Below, piece after piece: positions 44,055 to 55,484 of a stretch of DNA of 64,000 nucleotides. Under the pieces are notes generated by a model, which was not told where the DNA came from, made no database searches, and worked only from the letters and a program-made list of their open reading frames with translations. The stretch is from NCBI GenBank assembly GCA_026168455.1, contig CM047427.1, forward strand, positions 37,018,905-37,082,904, given 5' to 3'. The stretch comes from Theocolax elegans. Its lineage: Eukaryota > Arthropoda > Insecta > Hymenoptera > Cerocephalidae. Position numbers and translations under genes: made by a program. How positions within the stretch are numbered: position 1 is the first letter of the stretch; each line of letters opens with the position of its first letter.

Positions 44055-44125
44055 TTCCCGGTAGCCAAGTGGTAAGGCAACTGCCCGGTAAGCAGGAGAC
44101 CGTCGGTTCGATCCCGACCTGGGGA
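44055..44125 (+). tRNA. tRNA-like unit (right), anticodon position GGT, lacks U33
   Basis: 71 bases: 7-bp acceptor with wobble pairs, 3-bp D stem, anticodon arm CTGC/GCAG with loop CCGGTAA, 5-base variable loop and a perfect 5-bp T stem with TTCGATC loop. The A and B box words needed for RNA polymerase III are present. The anticodon would be GGT (Thr), but C replaces U33, so a translational role is doubtful; a tRNA-derived repeat is more likely. Confidence 0.5.
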
Positions 44126-44372
44126 CGTTGATTTTTTCTTTCTCGATCTTTTCTTAATTAATTTTCTAATATCTCTGGCAACTTTTAAAACTTAGCGATA
44201 TGCACGTAAGTTGCTAATAAAGAGGATTTTGTGCAATATTTGAATAAATATTGAGTAACACAAAATGGCTCGGAAAGACCGAATAATATATACTTTCTAA
44301 TAAACACATGCACTTCTAGCACTTTTTTTTTTGAAAAAATGATTTCTGAAAAAATTTTTTGAAAAAAATTTG

Positions 44373-44716
44373 AATTCAGTAATTAAGTTGGGTAAAGATA
44401 AAATTAGAAAATTTGAACGAACAAATGTAGTTTATAAATTCACATGTAAAAATTGCCCAGCTTCTTACATAGGTGAAACGAAAAGAGCGTTAAAAACACG
44501 AATTGATGAACATATAAAAATAGAAATGAAGACTCAGTTGTAAACCAACATCAAAATAAGTATGCACATGAATTTGATTGGGATAATACAAAAATAATGG
44601 ACTGTGAACCGAAAGATAATAAGAGAGTTATATCAGAAATGATTCATATTAAAAGTAATTATGCTAGTATTAACAAGAAAGAAGATTTATACACTTTGAA
44701 TAGAAGCTACTGGTAA
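44373..44716 (+). pseudogene. Penelope-like element: GIY-YIG endonuclease
   Basis: The frame encodes NVVYKFTCKNCPASYIGETK and then RALKTRIDEH, the GIY-YIG core with its CxxC pair and catalytic Arg/Glu-His region typical of Penelope elements. After one frameshift near 44,520 it continues with VNQHQNKYAHEFDWDNTKIM, KRVISEMIHIKSNYASINKK and EDLYTLNRSYW and then a stop. The reverse transcriptase that precedes this domain in full elements is absent, so the copy is 5'-truncated. Confidence 0.85.
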
Positions 44717-45035
44717 ATTCTGAGAAATTTAAAGCCTTAGTTTTCGTATATTGTTTGTATATTGATTTATATAGCAGTTTAATTTTAATTTCTTAATTGT
44801 CACATAAACGTTTGACTGATGTGGATATGTTTTCATATCTAGTCTTTATTACTTTGACAATGTGTTAAATTAAGTTTTTTAACATCTAAAGGTTATTTTT
44901 TATTTATTTTAATGTTGGTAGTTTTTTCATATTGGTTGTGTATTCGATTTGTTAATTGTTTACTTGTGATTCAATAAATTAGCCAGACGAGATTGGCTAA
45001 CCAAGCTAACGAAACGTCGCTTTTTTAAAGAAAAA
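44717..45035 (+). mobile_element. Penelope 3' end with hammerhead-like motif
   Basis: AT-rich tail ending with CCAGACGAGATTGG, a short TTGG/CCAA hairpin and CTAACGAAACGTCGC near 44,983-45,020. The core is CAGACGAG rather than CUGANGAG, so it is a degenerate hammerhead-like terminus. Confidence 0.6.
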
Positions 45036-45384
45036 AGTAAAAGTTGAATTGTTCATTTCCACCCATCTATCAATCCATTGGACTTCTTCAGATAAAATTA
45101 AAGATATTTATTAAAAATTAACTTCGTTTTCTTGAATGGGCATCCCTTTTTTTGACCCCGAATTCGACAAGAGCGAAGAATTTTACGTAAATTTTGTAGA
45201 GGTCAAATTTTGTTCTGAGTTCATTCTGAAGGTCGTTAGGAGGTCATCATAATATCAGATATCTTGCTAACTCGATTGGATGTTCAGGGGAAATTTAGTG
45301 GCCAACTAGATCAGCAGTCTTACACTGTTAGATTATTTATTTTCGGGATACTTGAAAGATTGAGTTTATCAAACACAACTTGCC
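45036..45384. other. Unclassified joint
   Basis: Shares AAGGTC-type phrases with 24,600-24,730. No gene. Confidence 0.4.
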
Positions 45385-45489
45385 AATCTTCAGGAGCTCT
45401 AACAACGTATTCAAGATGAAATAGCCACTCTGACTCCGGAAAAGATACAAAGAAGTGTTCAAAACTTTTACCTTTTACTTTTTTTCAGG
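45385..45489 (+). pseudogene. Short mariner transposase C-terminal remnant
   Basis: One frame reads NLQEL, a stop, then QRIQDEIATLTPEKIQRSVQ and NFY. This pattern is the tail of insect mariner-type transposases. It is cut off by the LINE that follows. Confidence 0.55.
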
Positions 45490-45501
45490 GCTGCAGCAAA
45501 C

Positions 45502-45732
45502 ATGTTGAGAGGGAGTCTAGCAGCTCTAAGTCTCTTCCTTATTCCATCCGAACCGACATACCATGCAGTGACATTGGGAGGATCCTCCCATACTTGGTTA
45601 GATCTTTTCGTAGTTCGCAAACCAGTACCTGATTTTATTTATAAGAAGTCAGTTGCTTCTATCGCGCCGGGGCATGTTATTAGTATCTCCGTGACGATTA
45701 CTAATACACAGGCTGGTGTTAAAAAATTCTGA
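45502..45732 (+). pseudogene. LINE A copy 2: endonuclease C-terminus
   Basis: LIPSEPTYHAVTLGGSSHTW and LDLF match the endonuclease end of copies 1 and 3. The frame stops at a TGA and shifts before the next segment. Confidence 0.8.
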
Positions 45733-45741
45733 AAAAGAGAC

Positions 45742-46527
45742 TTGGAGAAGATCAACTTTTATCACCTCGCTACCACTTTTGCTTCATTCATAGTTAAATC
45801 ATCACATGTCTCATCACTTCCATCACCACCCTTCATTGATCCGCTGTCATCTACTTGGCATGACCAGCCCACTCGTATTGACTTGATATCATCTACTCAT
45901 TTCGACACACTATCTTCCTCATTATCTATACTCAGTAGTTCAATTCTTTTTACCTTCGACGTCATAGCTCCATTACAATGTGTTACCTTTAAAGTTAAGC
46001 CTAAGCCATGGGTTACGCAGGAAATAAGAGCTAACATTAAGGCCAGAAATGTTGCTTTTAGACGTTTTCGCAATTCGGGCTCTTCCTCCGATTACAACGC
46101 CTATAAATTACTGAGGAATCTGGTTAAAAATTCTCTCAACTCCAGCAAATTTCACTACTTGCAATCAAAACTCAGTAACGAAAAAGAACTTGCTAATTCC
46201 TGGAAATTTCTTAGAATCATGGGCCTTGGCTCAAAGATGAATCCATCGCAATTAAAGCATTTCACAGCCCATCAACTCAATGTCCATTATGCATCTATTT
46301 CTAATCATACGCCACCGCTCACCATCCATTCATTTGCATCTATTCTAACTAATCCATGTCATTTTCCTTCATCTCCTTCATTCTCATTCCTATCCGTGTC
46401 AGCCAAAAAAGTACAGCGGACTATACTTAAAGCCTCTTCAAAGGCATCGGGTGTTGACGGCATTTCGACCAAAAAGCTGAAACTATTGGAACCTCAACTC
46501 ACTTTACCCTCTAACGGAACTATTTAA
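45742..46527 (+). pseudogene. LINE A copy 2: linker between endonuclease and RT
   Basis: 261 codons including FKVKPKPWVTQEIRANIKAR, the Lys/Arg-rich spacer and KASSKASGVDGISTKKLKLL, which begins RT. The same region in copy 1 is at 5,952-5,404. It ends in a stop with a frame change. Confidence 0.8.
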
Positions 46528-46531
46528 TGGT

Positions 46532-47155
46532 ATGCTTTCTGCTGAATATTTTGCTGATTGCTGGAAGAGCGTCGCGTTATTTCCGTTGGTGAAGTCGAGT
46601 AGGATGGAGTCGTGCTCTGACACGAGACCGATTGCAAAACTCTGTGAGCTCTCAAAAGTATTGGAAAGATTAATGCATGATCAACTGGTTGAATATCTTG
46701 AAACTAATCATCTATTATCAGCCAAGCAACCGGGATTCAGAAAGGGTCACAGCACTCAATCACCTCTCTTGGGTGTACTTGATAATGTAAGAAGGGCTGT
46801 CGACTGTAGAATGATCACGATCCTAGTCTTGTTCGACTACTCCAAGACTTTTGATACTGTTCCCTACGACCAACTCATCCGGAAGTTGGGCGATGTCGGA
46901 TGCTCAGACATTGTACTCAACTGGTTTTACAGATATCTTGTAGGCCGCACTCAAACCGTTGTCAACGATGTTGGCATATTGTCTGACTGGCTCGAGGTGA
47001 ATGCAGGTGTGTCTCAGGGCAGTGTTCTATGTCCTATCTTGTTTTCTACTTTTATCAATGATCTACCTAAGGTCCTCAAATATAGTAATTACATGTTATT
47101 TGCCGATGACTTGATGTTGGTGTTCAATGTGTTTTACATGATGCGAATGCGATAG
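46532..47155 (+). pseudogene. LINE A copy 2: reverse transcriptase palm
   Basis: RT blocks in order: SCSDTRPIAKLCELSKVLER, KQPGFRKGHSTQSPLLGVLD, FDYSKTFDTVPYDQLIRKLG (first catalytic Asp), VSQGSVLCPILFSTFINDLP and FADDLMLV (the two catalytic Asp). The enzyme copies the element RNA at the nicked target. The catalytic residues are intact, but the frame breaks just after FADD. Confidence 0.9.
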
Positions 47156-47192
47156 CTAATTGGCTTAAATTAGATATGAAAAAACGAAGGTT

Positions 47193-47983
47193 ATGATCCT
47201 GGGTAGTCAGGCCTTTCTATTCCGTTTTAACCTGAACACTGCTCCGAGAAGTAAATTACGTGAGGACTTTTCGAAGTATGAAAATGTGGTAAAATCGCTT
47301 GGAATTATGATTACTCCTACCCTCGACTGGTCAAAACAAGTTATGACAATCTCAAGGCGCGTCCATGGGGTTTTACACTCGCTGCGTTATTATAATAAGG
47401 CATTATCAGTAAAACTCCGCAAAAATTTAGTAGAAGCACTTACTTTTCCCCACTTTGACTATGCGTGTGCGGTCTACAACGATGTAGATCAGCCCAGAAA
47501 CTTCAAACTTCACAGGTTGTTAAACGCTTGCGTGAGATTTGTATGGAGTAACATAGCGAAGTGTAATCACGTTACCCCGTTCAGACTGGGCTTGAATGGC
47601 TGTCGGTCGAGTCCAGACGCTCCTATCTCATTGGTACCCTGGCTTATAACATCTTTGCTCATAATTCACCTTCATATTTGGCAAATCATTTCATTAAACT
47701 TAATACTCCTGGCCAAAATCCTCGCTCTTCCTCTCGTCATCCACCTAAATCACTCACTAATCTTTCACCACGCACCGAAGCATTAAATAAATCATTTGTC
47801 ATAACCTCCACCCGCATCCTAAACTATTTTGCTTCCATCACTTTTAATCTCTCCTTCATAGACAAGTTTAAAATCCTCTTATTTAATCATCTGTTTGGGC
47901 TCGACCAAACAACCTGGTCTACTCGAGCCATGACTGAAAGTATTGTACTACGGCCTATCTCTCACCTTGACGATGCTGCGTAA
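47193..47983 (+). pseudogene. LINE A copy 2: RT thumb and C-terminus
   Basis: Includes SLGIMITPTLDWSKQVMTIS and RRVHGVLHSLRYYNKALSVK, the usual block after the RT palm in this LINE group, then a C-terminal part split between two frames (47,193-47,786 and 47,678-47,983). Confidence 0.85.
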
Positions 47984-49059
47984 TTTTGTTCTTTTGTTTG
48001 GTGCTTCACTTTTTTGTGCAATATTATTTTATCGTATTGTATAATCCTTTATTCTACTATTTTTATTTTCTAATTTGTTCATTTTTTATTTATTTATTTT
48101 GGCTTAATTGTGCCTACTGTACTGCGAGCGATCTATTGTTTGTTATTTATTTTTTAAGTACTCATTGTATATATTTTTATTTTATTTTATTGTTTTTACT
48201 ACTTTTGTTATTTTATTTAGTTTTAAATATTATTGCGTTTTCATTTTGTATTTTTCAAATAGTGCCTACGGGGTTTGTACCCCAAAAGGCCGAATAATAA
48301 AATCAATCAATCAATCTCTGGGTAAGTAAACAGACGTGGTTTAGCCCGCTCCTTATACAGGGTGATCCAGAAACATAGGTAACATATATATATATTCCGA
48401 TTCAGAAAATTAATTCAAGTATAACCCCGTCGGAATTTTAAAAAAATATTAATTAGGCGAGGCGTAATTAATTTTTGAAATGGGGCAATCAGAGGCCGGA
48501 TTAGGGAAGAAAGGTGAGCGGCGTTGCCGCGCGAGACTAATGCAACAGGTCAACGAGCGAAGCGGCCGAGGCGCCTGAACATAGCTAATGCGTATAGCAG
48601 AAGCGAAGATCGCGAAAGCGAATAAATCGCAAAATATATTTTACGAGATTGATTGTATGAATAAAATGTACAATCAAGGAAATGATTTTTATTTAAGTTT
48701 GAATTAGACCGCAGACTAATAAATTCATTACTACTATTATTAATTTACTTACTAAATCTATGATACGCGTGCGTTATAAATATGAGATTATTACAGTTTT
48801 TAATCTCATCGTATTTACATTAATTTATTGAAACCTTTATGACGAATTTTAAGACAATAAAATTTTGAATTGAATTAAGTTTTGTGTACAATATAGCCAA
48901 TAAATACATTTACCATAAAGATATATCGCTACATATTGGAAATATATTAATTAATTTTGCAAGTATATTGGCAATAATATTGCTAGGTAAATAATTCCTA
49001 GTCCGTGTAAAATGAAATTTAGCTCAAGCCTCAATTCTCCGTTTAAAAAACATAATGCT

Positions 49060-49210
49060 ACCGCGAGCGCTCTCCGATGTTCGCGAACATCAAATTTTGT
49101 GTTCGCGGAGTAAGCCCGCCGCGGGCGCTCTCCGACGTTCGCGCTCATCAAATTTTGTACTCGCGGAGTAAGCCCGTCGCGGACACTCCGACGTCCGCAC
49201 TGCAAGAGCA
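49060..49210. repeat. GC-rich module of the giant element (left arm, doubled)
   Basis: Contains two tandem versions of a unit with TCTCCGATGTTCGCGAACATC or TCTCCGACGTTCGCGC and CGCGGAGTAAGCCCG. The right-hand arms (51,890-51,980 and 54,690-54,780) have a single, inverted version. The frame ADVGERPRRAYSANTKFDVR across it is a by-product of this GC-rich repeat. Confidence 0.7.
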
Positions 49211-49648
49211 AACGTGCTCGAAAAAAGTTACTTCGTTAAAATTACAATTCATTGAGTTTCAGACTTAATAAATATTTTGGAAAACTCGTTCCAAATGTTT
49301 AGGATAATAATTGCAATAATCTGGTTGTTGAATTGAATTGAGTGTTCAATATACAAAATGCCAATGAATAACTACCATAAATTCGCAATATATTGGTAAT
49401 ATATTAGCAATAATATTGCTAGTAAGTTAATTCCGAGTCCGTGTAAAAATCTAGCTGAACCCTCGATGAAGTTAGTAAGTGAATAATAGTCTGGGAATCA
49501 TCTAGCTATAGTATATCGATAATATGTTTACGTTTACCAAATATTTTTAAACTGATTTTCTATAATATATTAGTATATGCTGAACAAATCGATATCATGA
49601 CCAAAGACAGACGTTCATTCGCGTTTCCATCCACTTGAGGTAATAAAA

Positions 49649-50089
49649 TGTTCAGCTGAAATTCATATAAAGTTTTTTTAAGTTTTTTTACAATTACTGA
49701 CAAATAAAATATAGTTTATACTAAGTTTAGCTGAACTCAATATTAACGTGATAGCAAGTTCAGGTTTATAAAGTCATATAATGTTGATATCAACATACCC
49801 AAAGAAAAATTTTAAAAATCTGCTTTAACTGACATCAGTAAGAATACATCGGTTAGAAAAATGGTGAAAATAGATACTTTGTGGTTTTTTAAATTTCTTC
49901 TTTCAGGTTATGTCTTCAAAATTAAGGAAATGGACAACACTTTTCAGTGACGGATTCGAATTTTTTGGAATATATCTCCGTTTTTGAGTGATAATATTGA
50001 GTTCAGCTAAACTTAGTATAAACTATATTTTATTTGTCAGTAATTGTAAAAAAACTTTATAAAAACTTTATATGAATTTCAGCTGAACA
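49649..50089. repeat. 440-bp inverted module of the giant element
   Basis: Starts TGTTCAGCTGAAATTCATAT and ends with its complement. Further copies lie at 50,996-51,437 (inverted), 52,452-52,892 and 53,798-54,239. The interior carries TGAACTCAATATT inverted words as a second pair. It may itself be an old MITE captured by the larger element. Confidence 0.75.
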
Positions 50090-50244
50090 TTTGATATACT
50101 TTCACCAAACTTGAACAGTCAATTGCACAAGTTCGGCTCAGTCTCGTTGGCCAACCCCATATCAAGTTTAGCCAAACCTAAAGTTTATATAAAGTTCATA
50201 TAAACTTTAATTTTTTTACGCGGGCATTTATTATTTGTATTATT

Positions 50245-50345
50245 AATATATTGCCAATATGTTGCCAAAGTATTGTCAATATATTGCCAATATGTTGCCA
50301 AAGTATTGTCAATATATTGCCAATATGTTGCCAAAGTATTTATTG
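50245..50345 (-). repeat. 33-bp minisatellite, short array, inverted
   Basis: Three units of ATATTGCCAATATGTTGCCA followed by AAGTATTGTCA. The second duplication copy at about 53,045-53,140 has a one-base loss. Confidence 0.85.
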
Positions 50346-50576
50346 GCTATATTGTACACAAACCATCTAGCTATAGTATATCGATAATATGTTTACGTTT
50401 ACCAAATATTTTTAAACTGATTTTCTATAATATATTAGTATATGCTGAACAAATCGATATCATGACCAAAGACAGACGTTCATTCACGTTTCCATCCACT
50501 TGAGGTAATAAAAGATCATCGATTCGTCGGTAGTATGGATAATTTGGAAGACACGAAACATATTGGCGATATATTG

Positions 50577-50835
50577 ATAATACTTTGGCAATATGTTGGC
50601 AACATATTGGCAACATATTGGCAACATATTGGCAAAATATTGACAATACTTTGGCAACATATTGGCAATATATTGACAATACTTTGGCAACATATTGGCA
50701 ATATATTGACAATACTTTGGCAACATATTGGCAATATATTGACAATACTTTGGCAACATATTGGCAATATATTGACAATACTTTGGCAACATATTGGCAA
50801 TATATTGACAATACTTTGGCAACATATTGTGCAAT
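50577..50835 (+). repeat. 33-bp minisatellite, long array
   Basis: Six near-identical 33-base units (TTTGGCAACATATTGGCAAT, ATATTGACAATAC) plus partial ones. As 33 is a multiple of three and the unit has no stop in several frames, long repetitive frames appear on both strands; they are not genes. Its duplicate is at 53,379-53,637. Confidence 0.95.
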
Positions 50836-53378
50836 ATATTAATAATACAAATAATAAATACCCGCGTAAAAAAATTAAAGTTTATATGAACTTTATATAA
50901 ACTTTAGGTTTGGCTAAACTTGATATGGGGTTGGCCAACGAGACTGAGCCGAACTTGTGCAATTGACTGTTCAAGTTTGGTGAAAGTATATCAAATGTTC
51001 AGCTGAAATTCATATAAAGTTTTTATAAAGTTTTTTTACAATTACTGACAAATAAAATATAGTTTATACTAAGTTTAGCTGAACTCAATATTATCACTCA
51101 AAAACGGAGATATATTCCAAAAAATTCGAATCCGTCACTGAAAAGTGTTGTCCATTTCCTTAATTTTGAAGACATAACCTGAAAGAAGAAATTTAAAAAA
51201 CCACAAAGTATCTATTTTCACCATTTTTCTAACCGATGTATTCTTACTGATGTCAGTTAAAGCAGATTTTTAAAATTTTTCTTTGGGTATGTTGATATCA
51301 ACATTATATGACTTTATAAACCTGAACTTGCTATCACGTTAATATTGAGTTCAGCTAAACTTAGTATAAACTATATTTTATTTGTCAGTAATTGTAAAAA
51401 AACTTTATAAAAACTTTATATGAATTTCAGCTGAACATTTTATTACCTCAAGTGGATGGAAACGTGAATGAACGTCTGTCTTTGGTCATGATATCGATTT
51501 GTTCAGCATATACTAATATATTATAGAAAATCAGTTTAAAAATATTTGGTAAACGTAAACATATTATCGATATACTATAGCTAGATGATTCCCAGACTAT
51601 TATTCACTTACTAACTTCATCGAGGGTTCAGCTAGATTTTTACACGGACTCGGAATTAACTTACTAGCAATATTATTGCTAATATATTACCAATATATTG
51701 CGAATTTATGGTAGTTATTCATTGGCATTTTGTATATTGAACACTCAATTCAATTCAACAACCAGACTATTGCAATTATTATCCTAAACATTTGGAACGA
51801 GTTTTCCAAAATATTTATTAAGTCTGAAACTCAATGAATTGTAATTTTAACGAAGTAACTTTTTTCGAGCACGTTTGCTCTTGCAGTGCGGACGTCGGAG
51901 AGCGCCCGCGGCGGGCTTACTCCGCGAACACAAAATTTGATGTTCGCGAACATCGGAGAGCGCTCGCGGTAGCATTATGTTTTTTAAACGGAGAATTGAG
52001 GCTTGAGCTAAATTTCATTTTACACGGACTAGGAATTATTTACCTAGCAATATTATTGCCAATATACTTGCAAAATTAATTAATATATTTCCAATATGTA
52101 GCGATATATCTTTATGGTAAACGTATTTATTGGCTATATTGTACACAAAACTTAATTCAATTCAAAATTTTATTGTCTTAAAATTCGTCATAAAGGTTTC
52201 AATAAATTAATGTAAATACGATGAGATTAAAAACTGTAATAATCTCATATTTATAACGCACGCGTATCATAGATTTAGTAAGTGAATAATAGTCTGGGAA
52301 TCATCTAGCTATAGTATATCGATAATATGTTTACGTTTACCAAATATTTTTAAACTGATTTTCTATAATATATTAGTATATGCTGAACAAATCGATATCA
52401 TGACCAAAGACAGACGTTCATTCGCGTTTCCATCCACTTGAGGTAATAAAATGTTCAGCTGAAATTCATATAAAGTTTTTTTAAGTTTTTTTACAATTAC
52501 TGACAAATAAAATATAGTTTATACTAAGTTTAGCTGAACTCAATATTAACGTGATAGCAAGTTCAGGTTTATAAAGTCATATAATGTTGATATCAACATA
52601 CCCAAAGAAAAATTTTAAAAATCTGCTTTAACTGACATCAGTAAGAATACATCGGTTAGAAAAATGGTGAAAATAGATACTTTGTGGTTTTTTAAATTTC
52701 TTCTTTCAGGTTATGTCTTCAAAATTAAGGAAATGGACAACACTTTTCAGTGACGGATTCGAATTTTTTGGAATATATCTCCGTTTTTGAGTGATAATAT
52801 TGAGTTCAGCTAAACTTAGTATAAACTATATTTTATTTGTCAGTAATTGTAAAAAAACTTTATAAAAACTTTATATGAATTTCAGCTGAACATTTGATAT
52901 ACTTTCACCAAACTTGAACAGTCAATTGCACAAGTTCGGCTCAGTCTCGTTGGCCAACCCCATATCAAGTTTAGCCAAACCTAAAGTTTATATAAAGTTC
53001 ATATAAACTTTAATTTTTTTTACGCGGGCATTTATATTTGTATATTAATATATTGCCAATATGTTGCCAAAGTATTGTCAATATATGCCAATATGTTGCC
53101 AAAGTATTGTCAATATATTGCCAATATGTTGCCAAAGTATTTATTGGCTATATTGTACACAAACCATCTAGCTATAGTATATCGATAATATGTTTACGTT
53201 TACCAAATATTTTTAAACTGATTTTCTATAATATATTAGTATATGCTGAACAAATCGATATCATGACCAAAGGACAGACGTTCATTCACGTTTCCATCCA
53301 CTTGAGGTAATAAAAGATCATCGATTCGTCGGTAGTATGGATAATTTGGAAGACACGAAACATATTGGCGATATATTG

Positions 53379-53637
53379 ATAATACTTTGGCAATATGTTG
53401 GCAACATATTGGCAACATATTGGCAACATATTGGCAAAATATTGACAATACTTTGGCAACATATTGGCAATATATTGACAATACTTTGGCAACATATTGG
53501 CAATATATTGACAATACTTTGGCAACATATTGGCAATATATTGACAATACTTTGGCAACATATTGGCAATATATTGACAATACTTTGGCAACATATTGGC
53601 AATATATTGACAATACTTTGGCAACATATTGTGCAAT
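53379..53637 (+). repeat. 33-bp minisatellite, long array, duplicate
   Basis: Same copy number and sequence as 50,577-50,835, as expected from the tandem duplication. Confidence 0.95.
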
Positions 53638-55484
53638 ATATTAATAATACAAATAATAAATACCCGCGTAAAAAAATTAAAGTTTATATGAACTTTATAT
53701 AAACTTTAGGTTTGGCTAAACTTGATATGGGGTTGGCCAACGAGACTGAGCCGAACTTGTGCAATTGACTGTTCAAGTTTGGTGAAAGTATATCAAATGT
53801 TCAGCTGAAATTCATATAAAGTTTTTATAAAGTTTTTTTACAATTACTGACAAATAAAATATAGTTTATACTAAGTTTAGCTGAACTCAATATTATCACT
53901 CAAAAACGGAGATATATTCCAAAAAATTCGAATCCGTCACTGAAAAGTGTTGTCCATTTCCTTAATTTTGAAGACATAACCTGAAAGAAGAAATTTAAAA
54001 AACCACAAAGTATCTATTTTCACCATTTTTCTAACCGATGTATTCTTACTGATGTCAGTTAAAGCAGATTTTTAAAATTTTTCTTTGGGTATGTTGATAT
54101 CAACATTATATGACTTTATAAACCTGAACTTGCTATCACGTTAATATTGAGTTCAGCTAAACTTAGTATAAACTATATTTTATTTGTCAGTAATTGTAAA
54201 AAAACTTTATAAAAACTTTATATGAATTTCAGCTGAACATTTTATTACCTCAAGTGGATGGAAACGTGAATGAACGTCTGTCTTTGGTCATGATATCGAT
54301 TTGTTCAGCATATACTAATATATTATAGAAAATCAGTTTAAAAATATTTGGTAAACGTAAACATATTATCGATATACTATAGCTAGATGATTCCCAGACT
54401 ATTATTCACTTACTAACTTCATCGAGGGTTCAGCTAGATTTTTACACGGACTCGGAATTAACTTACTAGCAATATTATTGCTAATATATTACCAATATAT
54501 TGCGAATTTATGGTAGTTATTCATTGGCATTTTGTATATTGAACACTCAATTCAATTCAACAACCAGACTATTGCAATTATTATCCTAAACATTTGGAAC
54601 GAGTTTTCCAAAATATTTATTAAGTCTGAAACTCAATGAATTGTAATTTTAACGAAGTAACTTTTTTCGAGCACGTTTGCTCTTGCAGTGCGGACGTCGG
54701 AGAGCGCCCGCGGCGGGCTTACTCCGCGAACACAAAATTTGATGTTCGCGAACATCGGAGAGCGCTCGCGGTAGCATTATGTTTTTTAAACGGAGAATTG
54801 AGGCTTGAGCTAAATTTCATTTTACACGGACTAGGAATTATTTACCTAGCAATATTATTGCCAATATACTTGCAAAATTAATTAATATATTTCCAATATG
54901 TAGCGATATATCTTTATGGTAAACGTATTTATTGGCTATATTGTACACAAAACTTAATTCAATTCAAAATTTTATTGTCTTAAAATTCGTCATAAAGGTT
55001 TCAATAAATTAATGTAAATACGATGAGATTAAAAACTGTAATAATCTCATATTTATAACGCACGCGTATCATAGATTTAGTAAGTAAATTAATAATAGTA
55101 GTAATGAATTTATTAGTCTGCGGTCTAATTCAAACTTCATTAAAAATCATTTCCTTGATTGTACATTTTATTCATACAATCAATCTCGTAAAATATATTT
55201 TGCGATTTATTCGCTTTCGCGATCTTCGCTTCTGCTATACGCATTAGCTATGTTCAGGCGCCTCGGCCGCTTCGCTCGTTGACCTGTTGCATTAGTCTCG
55301 CGCGGCAACGCCGCTCACCTTTCTTCCCTAATCCGGCCTCTGATTGGCCCATTTCAAAAATTAATTACGCCTCGCCTAATTAATATTTTTTTAAAATTCC
55401 GACGGGGTTATACTCGAATTAATTTTCTGAATCGGAATATATATATATATATATGTTACCTATGTTTCTGGATCACCCTGTATA

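Larger units (their letters stand above)
43740..44301. mobile_element. Foldback element with two head-to-head tRNA-like units
   Basis: Arms 43,740-43,995 and 44,045-44,301 are near-perfect reverse complements around a 50-base centre. The tips are TTAGAAAGTATATATTATTC and its complement. Each arm contains a complete 71-base tRNA-like cloverleaf near the centre, pointing outward in opposite directions. There is no protein frame. The arms also share the TTGTGCAATATTTGAATAAA block. Confidence 0.85.
45490..48316 (+). mobile_element. LINE A, copy 2: 5'-truncated non-LTR retrotransposon
   Basis: Starts inside the endonuclease C-terminus and runs through the reverse transcriptase to a 3' tail ending in repeated AATC units (48,300-48,316), a non-poly(A) LINE ending. 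The 3' UTR is AT-rich with a conserved GTTTGTACCCCAAAAGGCCG near 48,270. It is the most complete 3' end of this family in the window. Confidence 0.85.
49472..55076. repeat. 2.8-kb tandem duplication
   Basis: 49,472-52,274 and 52,275-55,076 are almost identical direct copies (offset 2,802-2,803). The two outer edges and the junction share TTAGTAAGT, so microhomology of nine bases probably caused the duplication. Small differences exist, for example in the minisatellite near 53,038-53,100. High identity implies a recent event, or an assembly artefact. Confidence 0.9.
48358..55480. mobile_element. Giant palindromic element (7.1 kb), non-autonomous
   Basis: The tips read CAGGGTGATCCAGAAACATA and its exact complement, flanked by TATA on both sides (48,354-48,357 and 55,481-55,484). 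Nearly the whole element is built of inverted arms: 48,358-50,345 matches, in reverse, sequence to the right of 50,580. A 2.8-kb tandem duplication has enlarged the middle. There is no transposase frame. Modules include a GC-rich block with CGCGGAGTAAGCCCG, 440-bp inverted modules starting TGTTCAGCTGAA, and 33-bp minisatellites. The TATA flanks and CAGGG tips suggest mobilisation by a DNA transposase encoded elsewhere. Confidence 0.8.

Noticed and set aside
44055..44125. Functional tRNA-Thr gene
   Set aside because: C replaces the near-universal U33 and the unit is part of a palindromic repeat with a second copy.
47986..48329. Phe/Leu/Tyr-rich open frames after LINE A copy 2
   Set aside because: They lie in the AT-rich 3' UTR of the LINE; composition explains them.
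50425..50900. Long repetitive open frames on both strands (and the same at 53,236-53,702)
   Set aside because: They are produced by the stop-free 33-bp minisatellite; no start context, no domain, all frames equally open.
51834..52079. 81-codon frame repeated at 54,636-54,881
   Set aside because: It is part of the arms of the giant palindromic element; the repetition is due to the tandem duplication, not conservation.
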